Source of the DNA: Companilactobacillus nuruki
GTDB taxonomy: Bacteria; Bacillota; Bacilli; Lactobacillales; Lactobacillaceae
Reading direction: 5' to 3'
Length of the DNA stretch: 64,000 nt
NCBI RefSeq assembly: GCF_002872255.1
Contig: NZ_NIPR01000021.1
Coordinates: 1 to 64,000 of the forward strand
Shown: one piece after another, positions 9,543 to 19,743 of the stretch
Numbering within the stretch: the stretch's first letter is position 1
Layout: each line of letters starts with the position of its first letter
Notes under the pieces: model-generated
What the model saw: only the letters and a program-made list of their open reading frames with translations
Database searches by the model: none
Told to the model about the DNA's origin: nothing
Translations under genes and position numbers: made by a program

Positions 9543-10277
9543 ATGAAAAAACTAAAATACATGTTGTTGATGGTTATTCCACTATTCTTTCTATTACTAA
9601 CTGGCTGTTCAAAATTAAGCTTGACAACTACCAAAAAAGAATATAGCGCTGATGGATTAGTTGCTGTTATTAAAGGTAAATCCACAAACTATAAAAAATT
9701 AACATATACAGTTAATAGTAAGACAAAAAAGGTAGCTGTAAACGGTGGACATTTTGCGATCTCTGTTCCAGTTTCAACAGATGATCAAAATGTAAGGATT
9801 AAGGCAACCAATGGTGATAAAACTGAAACTAAATTGGTGAAAGTAAAAAAAGCCAAGGCTCTTCAGGATTATCTAACTTTTGCGCAGACATATAATTATA
9901 CGTTATTGTCATTAGGTCAACCAACTGATCAATTGCAATTGATCCAAAAAGATGGTATTTCTACGCATACAAAGAATGATGGAACCAAATGGTATTACAA
10001 TGTCCAAAATAATCAATTAATGGGAATTGCAACAAAGTTTTCTTATAAAGATTTGAAATCTAAAACTGGTCAAAAGAATTTTGCAACTGATTTAATGATT
10101 GTTTCAAAATTGCTTGGAGCTGATGGTAAAAAAGTTCTAAAAGAATTTGGTAAGCAAACGAAGAATGCTAGCAAAAATTCAACTAAGACATCTATGAATC
10201 AAATCACATCAAATGGGGTAAACTTTAATATCAATTTGAGTACAAAAGAGTTTTATCTTTATATTACTAAATATTAA
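9543..10277 (+). CDS. Putative lipoprotein of unknown function
   Basis: A 244 aa protein with a signal peptide ending in the lipobox LLTGCSK (Cys22), so it should be anchored to the outer face of the membrane. The following ~80 residues are rich in Lys, Thr and Val and look like a beta-sandwich (KLTYTVNSKTKKVAV). The C-terminal half contains DGTKWYYNVQNN, reminiscent of small secreted sensor-like folds. I do not recognise a family. It has no obvious operon partner and is closed by its own terminator. Confidence 0.75.
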   Translation: MKKLKYMLLMVIPLFFLLLTGCSKLSLTTTKKEYSADGLVAVIKGKSTNYKKLTYTVNSKTKKVAVNGGHFAISVPVSTDDQNVRIKATNGDKTETKLVKVKKAKALQDYLTFAQTYNYTLLSLGQPTDQLQLIQKDGISTHTKNDGTKWYYNVQNNQLMGIATKFSYKDLKSKTGQKNFATDLMIVSKLLGADGKKVLKEFGKQTKNASKNSTKTSMNQITSNGVNFNINLSTKEFYLYITKY

Positions 10278-10281
10278 GTAA

Positions 10282-10313
10282 AAAGAGCTTCAGCAAATTT
10301 GCTGAAGCTCTTT
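10282..10313 (+). terminator. Terminator after the lipoprotein gene
   Basis: Near-perfect inverted repeat AAAGAGCTTCAGCAAA / TTTGCTGAAGCTCTTT just after the stop codon, with A and T runs on both sides. Confidence 0.9.
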
Positions 10314-10441
10314 ATTTGTAAATAGAAGTTAATAATTTATATTCTAGGTATGGTATTGTAAAATTTACAAGCTGTTTAAATATTTGTTAAAGTTAAAATT
10401 AGATGGTATTGAATTTCTTTTGCAAATTGCAACACTTCTAT

Positions 10442-10471
10442 AAAAAAAACGCTTAAAATTAATTAAGCGTT
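10442..10471 (-). terminator. Terminator overlapping the end of the DUF2929-like gene
   Basis: On the minus strand AACGCTTAA pairs with TTAAGCGTT and is followed by eight Ts. The left arm includes the stop codon of the gene. Confidence 0.85.
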
Positions 10472-10669
10472 CTTTTCATTCTTTGTATCTTTAACGGAAC
10501 TATCAAGAATCAATGGAATTACACTGAAAATGATAGCAAATACTATACTTACAATAATTGAGTAAGTTGAATTAAATTTTTGTTGGTTCAAAGCACCACC
10601 GATAAAGCCGGCAACTTGACCTAACATGATAGACCAGAAAATAACAGCAATATATCTCATTTCTTCCAT
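10463..10669 (-). CDS. Small membrane protein, YjzD/DUF2929-like
   Basis: A 65-68 aa protein with two membrane segments: MRYIAVIFWSIMLGQVAGFIGG, then a second around YSIIVSIVFAIIFSVIPLI, and a charged tail. The N-terminus matches my memory of the DUF2929 (YjzD) family, often found next to dnaE in lactobacilli. The start could be the ATG at 10669 or, more like the family, the ATG at 10660. Function unknown. Confidence 0.7.
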   Translation of the reverse strand: MEEMRYIAVIFWSIMLGQVAGFIGGALNQQKFNSTYSIIVSIVFAIIFSVIPLILDSSVKDTKNEKNA

Positions 10670-10762
10670 CTCACTTTCTCAAGTAGTTTAGCACAAAAGG
10701 GAATTTTACCCAATAAGATTTCACTTGATTTTGATATAATTTTATATAAAGGGGGCGACAAA

Positions 10763-13700
10763 TTGCAAGCACAACTACAAGTTATGAGTAGTTATAGTCT
10801 ATTGCATAGTCCCGCAAAACTGACCGAATTAATTGATCAGAGCAAGGCTTTAGGCTATTCTGCAATGGCATTAACAGATATTAATAATCTGTATGGTTCA
10901 ATTGATTTTTATAAATATGCTAAAAAAATTGGTATCAAGCCGATTATAGGTGTAACTATTGAAATATCTGGTCTCATTGACACGGAAAATATTTACTCAT
11001 TGATATTATTGGCTAAAAATAATTCAGGCTATCGCAATCTTATAAAAATTTCTTCAATAATTATGTCAACTAAAGATGCAGTTCAAATTACTGATTTAAA
11101 AAAGTATTTGAATGATCTCTTTATTATCACTCCTGCTAGTAAAGCAGAGATATTGAAAGTAAAAGTAGATGTATCTGAATATTTTAAAATTTTAACAAGT
11201 ATTATTGAGTCTCAAAATATTTTCTTAGGCGTAAATATTTATGGCAAACAAATTGATAATGTTAAAAATATTAGACAAGTGGCGTCCTCACAAAGTCTAA
11301 AAACAGTGGCTCTTGGGGATGTTCGATATGTTAATGAGGACGATCATTTGGCATATCAGGTAGTAAACAATTTACGGACAGGTCAAAAGTTTGAAAATTT
11401 AGATCAGGTTGTTGAGAATGGGAGTCATTTCTTAAGAAAAGCAACTGATTTTGAAACTGACTTTGAATCATTTGATATGGGTGATGCAGTCAAAAATTCT
11501 TATCAACTGGCTGATGAATGCAACGTTGAAATTGAATTCAAAGAAACTGAATTACCTAAGTTTGAAACTCCAAAGAATATTTCATCGATTGATTTTTTAA
11601 CTGACTTGACGCGTAAAGGTTTAGCAAAACGTTTTGACGGTAATGTTGCATCTAATTATATCCAGCGTTTGAACTATGAGTTAGGTGTAATCGATAGGAT
11701 GGGCTTTTCAGATTACTTTTTGATTGTCTGGGATGTTATTAAACATGCGCATGAAGTAGGTATCAAAACTGGACCGGGTCGTGGCTCAGCAGCAGGATCA
11801 TTAGTTTCGTATTGTTTAGGTATTACTCAAGTTGACCCAATCAAATATGATCTGTTATTTGAACGTTTCTTGAATCCTCAAAGAGTTAATATGCCGGATA
11901 TTGATTTGGATTTACCAGATGATCGACGTGATGAAATGGTTATGTATATGCATGATAAATATGGTTCTGATCATATGGCTCAAATCATTACTTTTGGTAC
12001 TCTAGCCGCAAAGATGGCTTTGCGTGATATTTCTAGAACTTTTAGTCAAACACAATTCCAAATGTCCCAGTGGTCTAATGCGATTCCTAGAAAGCTTAAT
12101 ATCAGTTTACAAGAATCGTTTGATGAGTCTGCTAATTTACGAAATTTAGTTGACAATTCTCGTGAAAATCAATTGATTTTTAAGGTTGCTCGTCGGATTG
12201 AGGGTATTCCAAGACATTATTCCACTCACGCTGCCGGAATTGTTTTAAGTAAAAAGGCAATGACCGATATTGTAGCTGTGCAGTTGGAGGCTGATGGAAT
12301 TAATTTGACTCAGCAGACCAAAACTAATGTTGAGAGTGTTGGTTTGCTAAAAATGGATTTTCTTGGTTTGAAGAATTTGACCATATTGGATAAGTCTATT
12401 CAAGCAATTTCCCAAAGATGTAAACGTCAATTTATACCTGAGAAGATTCCTTTGGATGATGTCCAAACTTTGAATTTGTTCCAAAAAGGGGCCACGGATG
12501 GGGTTTTCCAATTTGAATCTGATGGTATTAGAAGTGTATTAAGGCAGCTTAAGCCAACTAGTTTTGACGATATAGTAGCGACTAATGCTTTATATCGTCC
12601 GGGACCAATGCAAAATATTTCAACCTTTATTGCTCGTAAACATGGTGAAGAACCAGTCACTTATCCTGATAAATCATTGGAAAAAATTCTTCAACCAACT
12701 TATGGAATAATTGTTTATCAAGAACAGGTTATGCAGGCTTCTTCAGAAATGGCCAATTTTTCATTAGCAGATGCCGATATCTTGCGTAGAGCAATCAGTA
12801 AGAAAAATGAGCAATTAATTGAAGAAAATTGCCAAAAATTTATTGCTGGGGCTATTTCACAGGGACATAATAAGGAATCGGCTCAGAAGGTCTATCAATA
12901 TATAGAAAAATTTGGTAACTATGGATTTAACAAATCACATTCGGTTGCTTACTCAATGATAGCTTTTTGGTTGGCTTATATTAAGGTTCATTTTCCGGAT
13001 ATATTTTATGCTTGTTTACTAAATTCTAATCTTAATAATGAAACTAAGGTTATGACTTATATTCAAGATGCTAAGGATTCTAAGGTTAAAATCTTAAATG
13101 TCGATATTAATCAAAGTATGTATGAGTTTATCGATTCGGATCAGTCAATTCGATTTGGATTTTTAAGTATTAAAGGAATGCGCCGCGATTTGGCTAAGGA
13201 AATTATTGAACAGCGGGAAAAAAATGGTCCATATACGAGTGCTTTAAACTTTTTGCAACGAATTGATAAGCGTTTTGTTAAAACGGATTATTTGGAACCA
13301 ATGATTCTATCAGGGACATTTGATTCGTTTAATCGAAATCGAAAAGAGTTATTGTATGATTTTAGAGATCTGATTGAGAGCATACAACTGGCTGGTAGTA
13401 ATTTATCATTGTTTGATGTATTAGATCCCAAAAAACATCAAGTGGATGATTATACACTAACTGAACGATTGAATCAGGAAAAAATGTATTTAGGAGTTTA
13501 TGTATCGGGACATCCGGTGGAGCGGTATCGTAATAAAATCTTAGATACTAAAACAGTTAAAATAGCTGATTTGACTGATAATAAGAATGAAATTGTTAAT
13601 GTTTTAGGATTGGTTAAAAACTTACGTGTGATTCGAACTAAAAAAGGTCAAAGAATGTGCTTCATGACAATTGAAGATGAGTCAGGAAATATTTCCGTAA

Positions 13701-14089
13701 CTATTTTCCCGAAGTTGTTTCAAAAGATTGAAGAAATGGATTTAGATGGAAAAATATTTCTTTTTGTAGGTCGCTGCAGTGTTGGACAACGTGGTGATTT
13801 GGAACTAATTGCTGATAAATTAAATGATCCTAAACAATATACAGTTCAACTTCCAGATGAAAAGTTATATTTGCGTGTTCTTAATAAGATGGATACCCCA
13901 GATAATTTAAAGAGACTTTATCAGATCATCGAAAACTCACGTGGTACAATGCCGGTAATAATTTATCGTGAAAAAAAGAAACAAGCTATTCTCTTAAAAT
14001 CTAATCGATGGATTGATTTTAACGGGGATGTAAAGGGCAAATTGGAAGAGTTTTTAGGTAAAAAAAGTGTTTTCGTAAAAAAAGAATGA
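10763..14089 (+). CDS. dnaE: DNA polymerase III alpha subunit, DnaE type
   Basis: Error-prone replicative polymerase of 1108 aa. In Firmicutes DnaE extends RNA primers before handing over to PolC. An N-terminal PHP domain (from about residue 5) is followed by the polymerase core with catalytic carboxylates in MPDIDLDLPDDRRDEM (about 377-392), the NKSHSVAYSM motif, a helix-hairpin-helix region, and a C-terminal OB fold. No exonuclease insertion is present, which separates it from PolC. The start is TTG with AAAGGGGGCGA upstream. The order dnaE-pfkA-pyk is classical for Firmicutes. Confidence 0.95.
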   Translation: MQAQLQVMSSYSLLHSPAKLTELIDQSKALGYSAMALTDINNLYGSIDFYKYAKKIGIKPIIGVTIEISGLIDTENIYSLILLAKNNSGYRNLIKISSIIMSTKDAVQITDLKKYLNDLFIITPASKAEILKVKVDVSEYFKILTSIIESQNIFLGVNIYGKQIDNVKNIRQVASSQSLKTVALGDVRYVNEDDHLAYQVVNNLRTGQKFENLDQVVENGSHFLRKATDFETDFESFDMGDAVKNSYQLADECNVEIEFKETELPKFETPKNISSIDFLTDLTRKGLAKRFDGNVASNYIQRLNYELGVIDRMGFSDYFLIVWDVIKHAHEVGIKTGPGRGSAAGSLVSYCLGITQVDPIKYDLLFERFLNPQRVNMPDIDLDLPDDRRDEMVMYMHDKYGSDHMAQIITFGTLAAKMALRDISRTFSQTQFQMSQWSNAIPRKLNISLQESFDESANLRNLVDNSRENQLIFKVARRIEGIPRHYSTHAAGIVLSKKAMTDIVAVQLEADGINLTQQTKTNVESVGLLKMDFLGLKNLTILDKSIQAISQRCKRQFIPEKIPLDDVQTLNLFQKGATDGVFQFESDGIRSVLRQLKPTSFDDIVATNALYRPGPMQNISTFIARKHGEEPVTYPDKSLEKILQPTYGIIVYQEQVMQASSEMANFSLADADILRRAISKKNEQLIEENCQKFIAGAISQGHNKESAQKVYQYIEKFGNYGFNKSHSVAYSMIAFWLAYIKVHFPDIFYACLLNSNLNNETKVMTYIQDAKDSKVKILNVDINQSMYEFIDSDQSIRFGFLSIKGMRRDLAKEIIEQREKNGPYTSALNFLQRIDKRFVKTDYLEPMILSGTFDSFNRNRKELLYDFRDLIESIQLAGSNLSLFDVLDPKKHQVDDYTLTERLNQEKMYLGVYVSGHPVERYRNKILDTKTVKIADLTDNKNEIVNVLGLVKNLRVIRTKKGQRMCFMTIEDESGNISVTIFPKLFQKIEEMDLDGKIFLFVGRCSVGQRGDLELIADKLNDPKQYTVQLPDEKLYLRVLNKMDTPDNLKRLYQIIENSRGTMPVIIYREKKKQAILLKSNRWIDFNGDVKGKLEEFLGKKSVFVKKE

Positions 14090-14099
14090 TTAATTTATC

Positions 14100-14113
14100 T
14101 TAAAACGTTTTCA
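14100..14113. promoter_or_regulatory. cre-like site (CcpA) upstream of pfkA-pyk
   Basis: TTAAAACGTTTTCA matches the catabolite-responsive consensus TGWAANCGNTNWCA at 13 of 14 positions (T instead of G at position 2). It lies upstream of a possible promoter with -10 TATATT (14140-14145), a position where CcpA usually activates. The pairing with glycolytic genes supports it; binding is inferred. Confidence 0.55.
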
Positions 14114-14165
14114 GCTCTACAAACTAATCGATAAAAATGTTATATTTGATTAGGTTTTGTTTTAG

Positions 14166-15152
<987 letters not shown>

Positions 15153-15219
15153 TTTAAACATACAAAGTTTTAATTTGTTACAATATACAATGTATAAAAC
15201 AAGAAAAGGGGATTTCTCG

Positions 15220-16989
15220 ATGAAAAGAACTAAAATTGTAAGTACACTTGGACCTGCCAGTAACGATATCGATACAATCGTTAAATTAATTGAATCCGGA
15301 GCTAACATCTTCCGTTTCAACTTCTCACATGGTGACCATGCAGAACATAAATCTCGTATGGAAATGGTTCATGAAGCTGAAAAGATTACTGGTAAGACTG
15401 TTGGTATCGTTCTTGATACTAAGGGTGCTGAAATTCGTACTACTGTTCAAGAAGGCAACAAGTTTGAAGCTAAGATTGGTCAAACAATCCGTATCTCAAT
15501 GGATGATACTTTAACAGGTACACCAGAAAAGATTGCTTCTACATATCCTGGTCTATATGATGATACACATGTTGGTGGTCACGTATTGATCGATGATGGT
15601 CTTGTTGACTTGAAGATCACAGAAAAAGATGACAAGAACCGTGAATTGGTTACTGTTGTTCAAAATGATGGTATGATCGGTTCAAGAAAGAGTATCAATG
15701 CTCCTGGTGTTGAAGTTCGTCTACCAGGTATCACAGAAAAAGATTCTGATGATATTCGTTTTGGTCTTGAAGAAGGAATCAACTTTATCTCAGCTTCATT
15801 CGTTCGTAAAGCTCAAGATGTTCTTGATATTCGTGCAATCCTTGAAGAAAAACACTGTGAATACGTACAAATCTTCCCTAAGATTGAATCACAAGAAGGT
15901 ATCGATAATATCGATTCAATCCTTCAAGTATCAGATGGTTTAATGGTTGCTCGTGGTGACATGGGTGTTGAAATTCCATTTGAAAACGTACCATTTGTAC
16001 AAAAGAGTTTGATCAAGAAGTGTAATGCCCTTGGCAAACCAGTTATCACAGCTACACAAATGCTTGACTCAATGCAAGAAAACCCACGTCCTACACGTGC
16101 CGAAGTTACTGATGTTGCTAACTCTGTTCTTGATGGTACAGATGCTACAATGCTTTCAGGTGAAAGTGCTAACGGTGACTACCCTGTAGAAGCTGTTGCT
16201 GCTATGGCTCGTATTGACGAACGTACAGAACAAGAATTAGATAAGAACAACTCACTTGCAATCCAACGTTTTGAAGATTACAAGGGTTCAAATGTTACAG
16301 AATCAATCGGTGAATCAGTTGTTAGAACTGCTGAAGAACTAAACATCAATACAATTGTTACTGCTACTAAATCAGGTTACACAGCTCGTATGATTTCTAA
16401 GTATCGTCCAAGTGCTGATATCTTGGCCCTTACATTTGATGAAATTACACAACGTGGTTTGACTGTTAACTGGGGTGTTGATCCTATTGTTGTCGACAAA
16501 CCAGATAACACAGATGAAATGTTCGACCTTGCTGCTAAGAAGGCTCAAGAACTTGGCTTTGCTAAGGAAGGCGATTTAATTCTTGTTGTTGCCGGTGTTC
16601 CCGTTGGTGAAAGTGGTACAACAAATGTTATGAAGGTTCAATTGATCGGTTCAACTTTGGTTAAAGGCCAAGGTGTTGGTGAAGAATCAGTTGTTGGTAA
16701 CGTTGTAGTTGCTCATTCAGCTGAAGAAGCAAACAAAAAGATCAACGAAGGTGACATCCTTGTTACAGAAATGACTGACAAAGATTACCTACCAGCTCTT
16801 GAAAAAGCTAGTGCCGTTGTTGTTGAAAACGGTGGTCTAACTTCACATGCTGCTGTTGTTGGTATTGCTATGGGTCTACCTGTAGTTGTTGGTGCTAAGA
16901 ATGCTACAAGTCTTGTTAATGATGGTGACACTGTTACTGTTGACTCAAGACGTGGTGTTGTTTACAAAGGTGCTTCACGTTCACTTTAA
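15220..16989 (+). CDS. pyk: Pyruvate kinase
   Basis: Converts phosphoenolpyruvate and ADP to pyruvate and ATP. The core has NFSHGDH and MVARGDMGVEIP motifs, the signature PTRAEVTDVANSVLDGTDA, and SGESANGDYP. The 589 aa protein is about 110 residues longer than the minimal enzyme. The extra C-terminal domain carries NGGLTSHAAVVG, like the phosphohistidine domain of PEP-utilising enzymes, as usual in Bacilli. The start at ATG 15220 has AAAAGGGGAT upstream. Codon use is biased to a restricted set (GGT, GAA, ACA), as expected for a highly expressed gene. Confidence 0.96.
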   Translation: MKRTKIVSTLGPASNDIDTIVKLIESGANIFRFNFSHGDHAEHKSRMEMVHEAEKITGKTVGIVLDTKGAEIRTTVQEGNKFEAKIGQTIRISMDDTLTGTPEKIASTYPGLYDDTHVGGHVLIDDGLVDLKITEKDDKNRELVTVVQNDGMIGSRKSINAPGVEVRLPGITEKDSDDIRFGLEEGINFISASFVRKAQDVLDIRAILEEKHCEYVQIFPKIESQEGIDNIDSILQVSDGLMVARGDMGVEIPFENVPFVQKSLIKKCNALGKPVITATQMLDSMQENPRPTRAEVTDVANSVLDGTDATMLSGESANGDYPVEAVAAMARIDERTEQELDKNNSLAIQRFEDYKGSNVTESIGESVVRTAEELNINTIVTATKSGYTARMISKYRPSADILALTFDEITQRGLTVNWGVDPIVVDKPDNTDEMFDLAAKKAQELGFAKEGDLILVVAGVPVGESGTTNVMKVQLIGSTLVKGQGVGEESVVGNVVVAHSAEEANKKINEGDILVTEMTDKDYLPALEKASAVVVENGGLTSHAAVVGIAMGLPVVVGAKNATSLVNDGDTVTVDSRRGVVYKGASRSL

Positions 16990-17021
16990 TTTTTAATTAA
17001 TATGAATAAAATTTTTTAAAT

Positions 17022-17062
17022 AAAAAACTGAGAGGGACTGACGAGTCTCTTTCAGTTTTTTT
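17022..17062 (+). terminator. Terminator of pfkA-pyk
   Basis: AAAAACTGAGAGGGACT pairs with AGTCTCTTTCAGTTTTT around a GACG loop, followed by further Ts. Confidence 0.9.
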
Positions 17063-17107
17063 GTGTTTGCGGTATTATTTTAATAATGAATTTTAGAGGT
17101 GAAATAA

Positions 17108-17911
17108 TTGTCAAATAAAGATGTACTTGTTTTTGAGATTGAACAAGCCAAAGGTAAGCCACATGATATAAAGAAAAGGGCTAATTACTGTCCATTCTGT
17201 GACACTAAAAATTTAACCAATATTATTGATCAACGTGGTGATATGATTTGGTTAGAAAATAAATTTAAAACTTTAAAAGATACTAATCAAACCATCGTGA
17301 TAGAATCTCATGATCATAATGGTGATATTTCTAATTATTCAGTTAAGAAGAATCAGGAGGTATTTAACTATATTTATGAATGTTGGAATAAGATGATTCA
17401 AACGAAAAAGTATACTAGTGTATTAATGTATAAAAACTTTGGACCATTATCAGGCGGATCTTTGCGGCATCCACATTTTCAGATTATTGGATTGAATAAG
17501 GTTAATGGATATAAGCATGTTGAACCAGAGAACTTCACAGGATTAAATGTTTTTAATTCTAAGCACATTAATGTCAATGTCTCTGAGAAACCAGTGATGG
17601 GTTTTGTTGAATTTAATGTAGTGATCAATAATCCTAAATATATTGATGATTTGGCTGAATTTACTCGTGTGACGGTCAAGTATGTTTTAGATGATTTTTA
17701 CGGAGGAAAATTCGATTCGTATAATATCTTTTTTTATCGTGAGAATGAAAAGATTATTTGCAAGGTAACGGCTAGATATGTGGTTTCACCATATTTTGTT
17801 GGTTATCGTCTTTCTCAGCGAGATGGAGATAAACAGGTTGAAGATATAGCTGAGTCTTTGTTGGCGCGTTTTAAAGAGAATGTTCAATCTAAAGAGATTA
17901 GTTCTGAATAA
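17108..17911 (+). CDS. GalT/HIT-like DUF4931 family protein
   Basis: A 267 aa protein with a CPFC pair (YCPFCD, about residues 28-33) and a histidine-triad-like HPHFQ motif (about 121-125). These resemble the zinc and nucleotidyl-transfer sites of galactose-1-phosphate uridylyltransferase. The best family I can name is DUF4931, a GalT-fold group with unknown substrate. The start is TTG with GAGGTGAAA upstream. It stands alone between the pyk terminator and a convergent two-component system, so context does not suggest a substrate. Confidence 0.65.
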   Translation: MSNKDVLVFEIEQAKGKPHDIKKRANYCPFCDTKNLTNIIDQRGDMIWLENKFKTLKDTNQTIVIESHDHNGDISNYSVKKNQEVFNYIYECWNKMIQTKKYTSVLMYKNFGPLSGGSLRHPHFQIIGLNKVNGYKHVEPENFTGLNVFNSKHINVNVSEKPVMGFVEFNVVINNPKYIDDLAEFTRVTVKYVLDDFYGGKFDSYNIFFYRENEKIICKVTARYVVSPYFVGYRLSQRDGDKQVEDIAESLLARFKENVQSKEISSE

Positions 17912-17916
17912 ATATT

Positions 17917-17954
17917 ATCGTTTGGTTATAGTAATATAATTGAACGATTTTTTT
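17917..17954 (+). terminator. Possible weak terminator
   Basis: ATCGTT (17917-17922) and AACGAT (17943-17948) enclose a long A+T loop and are followed by seven Ts. The short stem makes this uncertain. Confidence 0.35.
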
Positions 17955-18013
17955 ATAGCATTTTAACTTCGGAGTAGTAATCTTATGTAACCTTAATTGA
18001 AAATAAAAAAGAA

Positions 18014-18622
18014 TCAATCGATCCAATTATTTTTCTGAGCTACATTTAGGGCCTCGATCCGAGAATGGGTTCCGGTTTTGCTAAGAATCGAAGAAATATA
18101 ATTTCTAACGGTACCATTAGAAAGAAATACAGCATCGGCAATCTCTTGAGTCGATTTACCTTGAGCAAATTCTCTCATAATTTTTAATTCTTGTGGGGTT
18201 AAAGGATTCTTGACGGAGGTTAGGATGGTTGAAACTAAATTAGCATCATAAATGGTTTGCCCATCTAAAATCTTATGAATGGTCTCAACCAGTTTATCTG
18301 TTGGACTGTCTTTTAATAAATAAGCATTTACTTGGGCAATAACGGCTGATTCAAAATACGTTTTACGCGCAAAAGTTGTAAGAATAATAATTTTTAAATC
18401 TTGTTTTATTAGACGGAGTTCCCCAGCAACCTCTAAACCACTCATTTTAGGCATTTCGATATCTAAAATGGCTATATCAGGCTTCAAAGAGATTACTTCT
18501 CTGAGAGCCGTCTGACCATCAGTTGCATTACCAATAATTGTAAAGTCGTCCTCTAAGTTGAGAATTGCAGAAAGGGCAGAATTAAGCATTTCTTGATCTT
18601 CAGCAATATAAATGGATGTCAT
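18014..18622 (-). CDS. NarL/DesR-type response regulator
   Basis: A 202 aa two-component regulator. The receiver domain has acidic pocket AEDQ, phospho-acceptor Asp54 in ILDIEMPKMSG and a conserved Lys in LLKDS. The C-terminal LuxR-type helix-turn-helix (PLTPQELKIMREFAQGKSTQEIADAVFLSNGTVRNYIS region) binds DNA. It is encoded two bases after the histidine kinase and is last in a four-gene unit with an ABC exporter. The likely target is its own operon through the palindrome at 21451-21464. Confidence 0.9.
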   Translation of the reverse strand: MTSIYIAEDQEMLNSALSAILNLEDDFTIIGNATDGQTALREVISLKPDIAILDIEMPKMSGLEVAGELRLIKQDLKIIILTTFARKTYFESAVIAQVNAYLLKDSPTDKLVETIHKILDGQTIYDANLVSTILTSVKNPLTPQELKIMREFAQGKSTQEIADAVFLSNGTVRNYISSILSKTGTHSRIEALNVAQKNNWID

Positions 18623-18624
18623 GA

Positions 18625-19743
18625 TTACTCCTTTTTAGGAACAGATATTTTTAACGATACACCGTGATTAGATTCTATTTCAATTTTACCATTAATTGCA
18701 TTCAGTCGTGTCCTCATACCAACTAGACCAAACGTTTGGTGATTGTCTGATTTTTGAAAACCAATCCCATCGTCTTTAATTTCTAATAAATAATTATCTT
18801 GATCCTCTTCAAAAGTAAGTTTCATTGTATTAGCCTTGCTATATCTGATGACATTTGTAGAGGCCTCTTTAATGACTGCTGCTAGAACATGTTGGATTGA
18901 TTTAGGCCAATTTGTTGATATTTCTTCATTGATTGAATTTTGATGTATGCCAGCTAATTGTAAATTATTTTCTTCTTCGATCATAGCGCTGGCGATGGTT
19001 TTTTCATTAAGATCAGCAACTATTTTACGAACCAAATTTAAATCTTCACGAGAGGTTTTAGAAATATCTTGTAATTGTTGTTGAGCTTTTTGAGGGTCTT
19101 TGTCAATTAATTTGGAAGCCAACTCTGCCTTAAGAGTGATGATTGAGAATGATTGACCTATATTATCATGGAGATCTTTGGCAATTCTATCGCGTTCATT
19201 TTGTTTAATAATGGATTCCAGACGTTTATTATTCTGTCTGGTTTGAAAGCTACGGCGATAACTATTAGCTACAGATCTGGCAGCAAGTGGTGAGCCAATT
19301 GTAAAGGTCAAAGTAATGATCATGCCGAAAATTCCATATTTATCCATCAATGGATTGAAAATAACAAAGGTGGCAATACAGCCCAATGAAGCTATTAGAA
19401 AAATAAAATAATATTGAAAGAACTTTTTTGACTTTAATGGTAATGAACCGATTTCCCAAGCTGTATAAATAAAGAATGTACCACCACCATCAGGAAATGT
19501 AACCGTAAAATAAATAGCAATGGCTAGTTGTACAAAAATATCTAACCATAAATATTGATTGATCCAGTAACCATCATGATAGAATTTAAGAAAGATAATT
19601 ATCAAAATTAAATGTAACCAATTAAAATGTGGCTCTTGAGCTAGAAGTTGACCAGCCATAAGAAATAACGAAAAAACCCAAAAATAGGGCATAAAGCCCA
19701 GTCTTTTTGGGAACAAAATATGTTTTTGGACGAAAGTTTTCAT
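18625..19743 (-). CDS. DesK-type sensor histidine kinase
   Basis: A 372 aa membrane kinase. About five membrane segments fill residues 17-160 with no large extracellular domain, so it probably senses a signal in or at the membrane, or the attached exporter. HisKA_3 dimerisation region: ERDRIAKDLHDNIGQ with His192 as phospho-acceptor. The ATPase domain has KDDGIGF and GLVGMR motifs. I chose the ATG at 19743 because it overlaps the permease stop (ATGA) and has AAAGGAA upstream; a longer reading frame starting at 19815 lies inside the permease gene. Confidence 0.88.
   Translation of the reverse strand: MKTFVQKHILFPKRLGFMPYFWVFSLFLMAGQLLAQEPHFNWLHLILIIIFLKFYHDGYWINQYLWLDIFVQLAIAIYFTVTFPDGGGTFFIYTAWEIGSLPLKSKKFFQYYFIFLIASLGCIATFVIFNPLMDKYGIFGMIITLTFTIGSPLAARSVANSYRRSFQTRQNNKRLESIIKQNERDRIAKDLHDNIGQSFSIITLKAELASKLIDKDPQKAQQQLQDISKTSREDLNLVRKIVADLNEKTIASAMIEEENNLQLAGIHQNSINEEISTNWPKSIQHVLAAVIKEASTNVIRYSKANTMKLTFEEDQDNYLLEIKDDGIGFQKSDNHQTFGLVGMRTRLNAINGKIEIESNHGVSLKISVPKKE

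Noticed and set aside
17955-18013. Terminator of the ABC/two-component operon
   Set aside because: No convincing GC-rich stem followed by Ts could be found downstream of the response regulator on the minus strand.
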